Source: Ascarosepion bandense (Eukaryota > Mollusca > Cephalopoda > Sepiida > Sepiidae). Taken from it: 64,000 nucleotides of DNA. Positions 62,029-64,000 of this stretch are shown here, piece after piece; the stretch's first letter is position 1; the number at the start of each line of letters is the position of its first letter. The notes beneath the pieces are model-generated. The model made no database searches and was not told the origin of the DNA. It worked only from the letters and a program-made list of their open reading frames with translations. The stretch lies in NCBI GenBank assembly GCA_037127315.1, contig JBBBDQ010001028.1, positions 372,001 through 436,000 on the forward strand. The letters are read 5' to 3'. The position numbers were made by a program, and so were the translations under genes.

Positions 62029-64000
62029 ATCATATTGCCCCAAGCAAGGCATTTTACTACCACTGTTTTGCAGGGGGTTACACAGGAGGAAAGTTATAAG
62101 AGTGACAGATTATAGGGGGTGTAGGAAGTGGGTAAGAGAAGGAAGAGGATAATGATGAGAGTGGATGGAGAAAGGAGCAGGAGAGAGAGGTTAGTGAGAT
62201 AAGAGATGACTATTGACTTTACATTAAACTTCTTGGAGATTGTAGTTGTCGGGGAAGCAAGTAAATGGAAGGGAATTCCACAAGCGGGAAGTGCAAGAAA
62301 AGAAGCTGCTGGAGTAGAATTTGCATTTACATTTTATTGGTTTCACAGTAAAAGGGCGGGACCTAGTTGCTAATCTTGTGTCTCAAATAAATTGATATAT
62401 AGGGGGCACCAGTGAGCTAAGTTCATTAAAGCAGAAGCTGTGAAAGTATGTGTAGAAGAGAAACAGGGAAGCCACATTGTCCCGGTGAGAAAGTGACTGT
62501 ATCTGAGCTGCCAAGTCGGGATCGATCACATTACAGATTCTCCATTGGTTTTGTCAAGGATACCTAAGTAGATAGCACCCAACCAGATATGGCAGCAATA
62601 TTCAATGCACAGACGGATGGTAGATTTATATATGTGCAGGATTGTTTCAGACTGGAAAAACTTCCTGGCCCTACACAGAGAACCGACTTTCTTAGCAGCA
62701 GATTTAGCCATGGATTCTATATAAGCATTCCACTTGAGGTCTGTTGTGAGATTTAATCCAAGGAGGCACAGTGTTTTGTTTTCAGGGAGACTAGCCTGAT
62801 CCATGCTGATGGGGGGTAGGAACGAATGTCTGTGATGGTTAATAGATAGCAGATTCATTTTGGAAGCATTAAAATTCACAAGTCATTTCTTACCCCAGTT
62901 CACCACAAATTGAAGGTTCTTTTCAAGCTCAGCAGCGAGATTTGCTTTGTCAGCCTCAGCAGATTTTTGATCATTGCCAGAGTAAACCGCAGTGTCATCA
63001 GCGTATATGCCTACATGGGATCTTATTACATCTGGGAGATTGTTAATGTAGATAAGGAAAAGCATAGGACCTAGAATAGAGCCTTGAGGGACACCCACGT
63101 TTGTATGATGGTATTAGGAGGCATTTCTGTTCAATACTACTTTCATTGTGTGATTTGAAAGGAATGACTGCATTAGGTCAAACAATTGTCCAGTTATACC
63201 ATAGCCCCGCAGATTGCGTCAAAGGCCAGCATGCCAGACTGTCAAATGCTTTGGAGATATCTAGGGCAACAGTTTGGGCTTCGCCGTTCTTGTCGAGAGC
63301 CTGATGCATATACTCAGTGATGGTCGTGAGCATATCAGCAGTAGACCTGGTGAAGCGCAAAAACTATAGTTTGTCAGAGAAGAGTGTGGGCTGTGAGATG
63401 TTGAACTACTTCAGTGCTGATGATGGCTTCGAACACTTTACCAAAAATCAGTAGGAGGCTGATAGGGCGATAATAGAGGGATCAGAGGGTTCAGTGTTTA
63501 TATATATTCCATATATTGGAACTACGGAGGAGAACTTCCGGCAGGCAGGAAAGCAAGAAGCAGAGGCAGTAGTTATAAAGTTTGGAGAGAACAGAGGAGA
63601 GTTCAAGGTAACATTTCTTCAGGACAATGATTGGGATTCCATCGCCAATTCTCACTTTATGGTGGTCAAGCTTTGAAATTATATTAAAGACCACCAAGTG
63701 GGTAATGTGAATGTCATTCAGTTGGGCCTCAGTTCAGGGTGGGAAGTCGGGTACAGATACTCCAGACGAGTCCAGTGTAGAGTTGGTAGAGAATCTGTGA
63801 GTGAAGCACTCAGCTTTGTCTGTTGTAGAGGTAAGGACCTCATATTCATTGATTAGAGGAGGGATTGAGGGTTTGTCACTGTTTAGTACACTTTTACAGA
63901 ACCTCCAGTAGTCTTTGGAACCAAACTTACGGAATGTTATGCACTGCTTCATTCTGGCTGCAAACAGCAGCTTAGCTTCTTTAAGTATCTTCTTGCACTC
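62023..64000 (-). mobile_element. Non-LTR retrotransposon, RT to 3' end, runs off the window
   Basis: The minus strand from 64000 reads CITFRKFGSKDYWRFCKSVL (63900), ALDISKAFDSL (RT palm, 63250), [20 protein letters not shown] and [11 protein letters not shown] (62980-63095), then NFNASKMNLLSINHHR and DLKWNAYIESMAKS (62530-62880), followed by a shifted C-terminus and the 3' end CTTGGGGCAATATGATTA. The RT catalytic boxes are intact in sequence, but frameshifts interrupt the ORF around 63100-63180, 62880 and 62530. The endonuclease part would lie beyond 64000. Confidence 0.9.

Overview
The window is AT-rich eukaryotic nuclear DNA with long introns, dense transposon debris of many classes and many (TA)n microsatellites. 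I see no bacterial gene, operon or CRISPR array. The mix (RNase H-bearing non-LTR elements, a Penelope-like element, Ty3/gypsy-type gag remnants, mariner/Tc1 relics, tRNA-derived SINEs, minisatellites), together with an EHD/sarcalumenin-like GTPase gene, suggests an invertebrate. A mollusc, possibly a cephalopod, is my best guess, but it is an inference and not proven by the sequence.

Host gene: one gene could be assembled by hand on the minus strand. Ten exons between 45130 and 1661 join in consistent phase into 369 residues followed by a stop. The protein is a dynamin-superfamily GTPase fragment. It carries the DxxG (DSPG) and TKAD motifs, a helical linker, two hydrophobic membrane segments and a short basic tail. 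The P-loop exon and the 5' end were not found; they should lie upstream, beyond 45130 and perhaps beyond 64000. The remaining sequence from 1661 to 45130 is intronic.

Region by region: 1-1660 is 3' flank. The 2838-9777 intron holds an element with inverted ends (3170-7614) interrupted by a 4.07-kb internally deleted LINE (copy A, 3413-7483, 11-bp target duplication), and a head-to-head SINE pair. The 9891-16290 intron holds a Ty3/gypsy LTR plus broken gag, a ~180-bp tandem array and a foldback. The region 16451-26388 holds LINE tails, a pogo/Tigger-like element and a Penelope-like relic. The 34111-45036 intron holds a SINE, LINE tails, a mariner, a Tc1-like element with a FLYWCH-bearing element inside it, a 109-bp foldback MITE and an ~870-bp minisatellite. 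From 45131 to the end, a second almost full-length LINE (copy B, 46123-51889) sits inside a gag-like pseudogene. It is followed by a solo LTR, a mariner relic and LINE fragments, the last of which runs off the window edge.

Apart from the GTPase, all coding-like sequence belongs to decayed mobile elements. The most informative results are the hand-built GTPase gene, the two LINE insertions with identifiable target duplications and interrupted hosts, and several unusual perfect or near-perfect inverted repeats.
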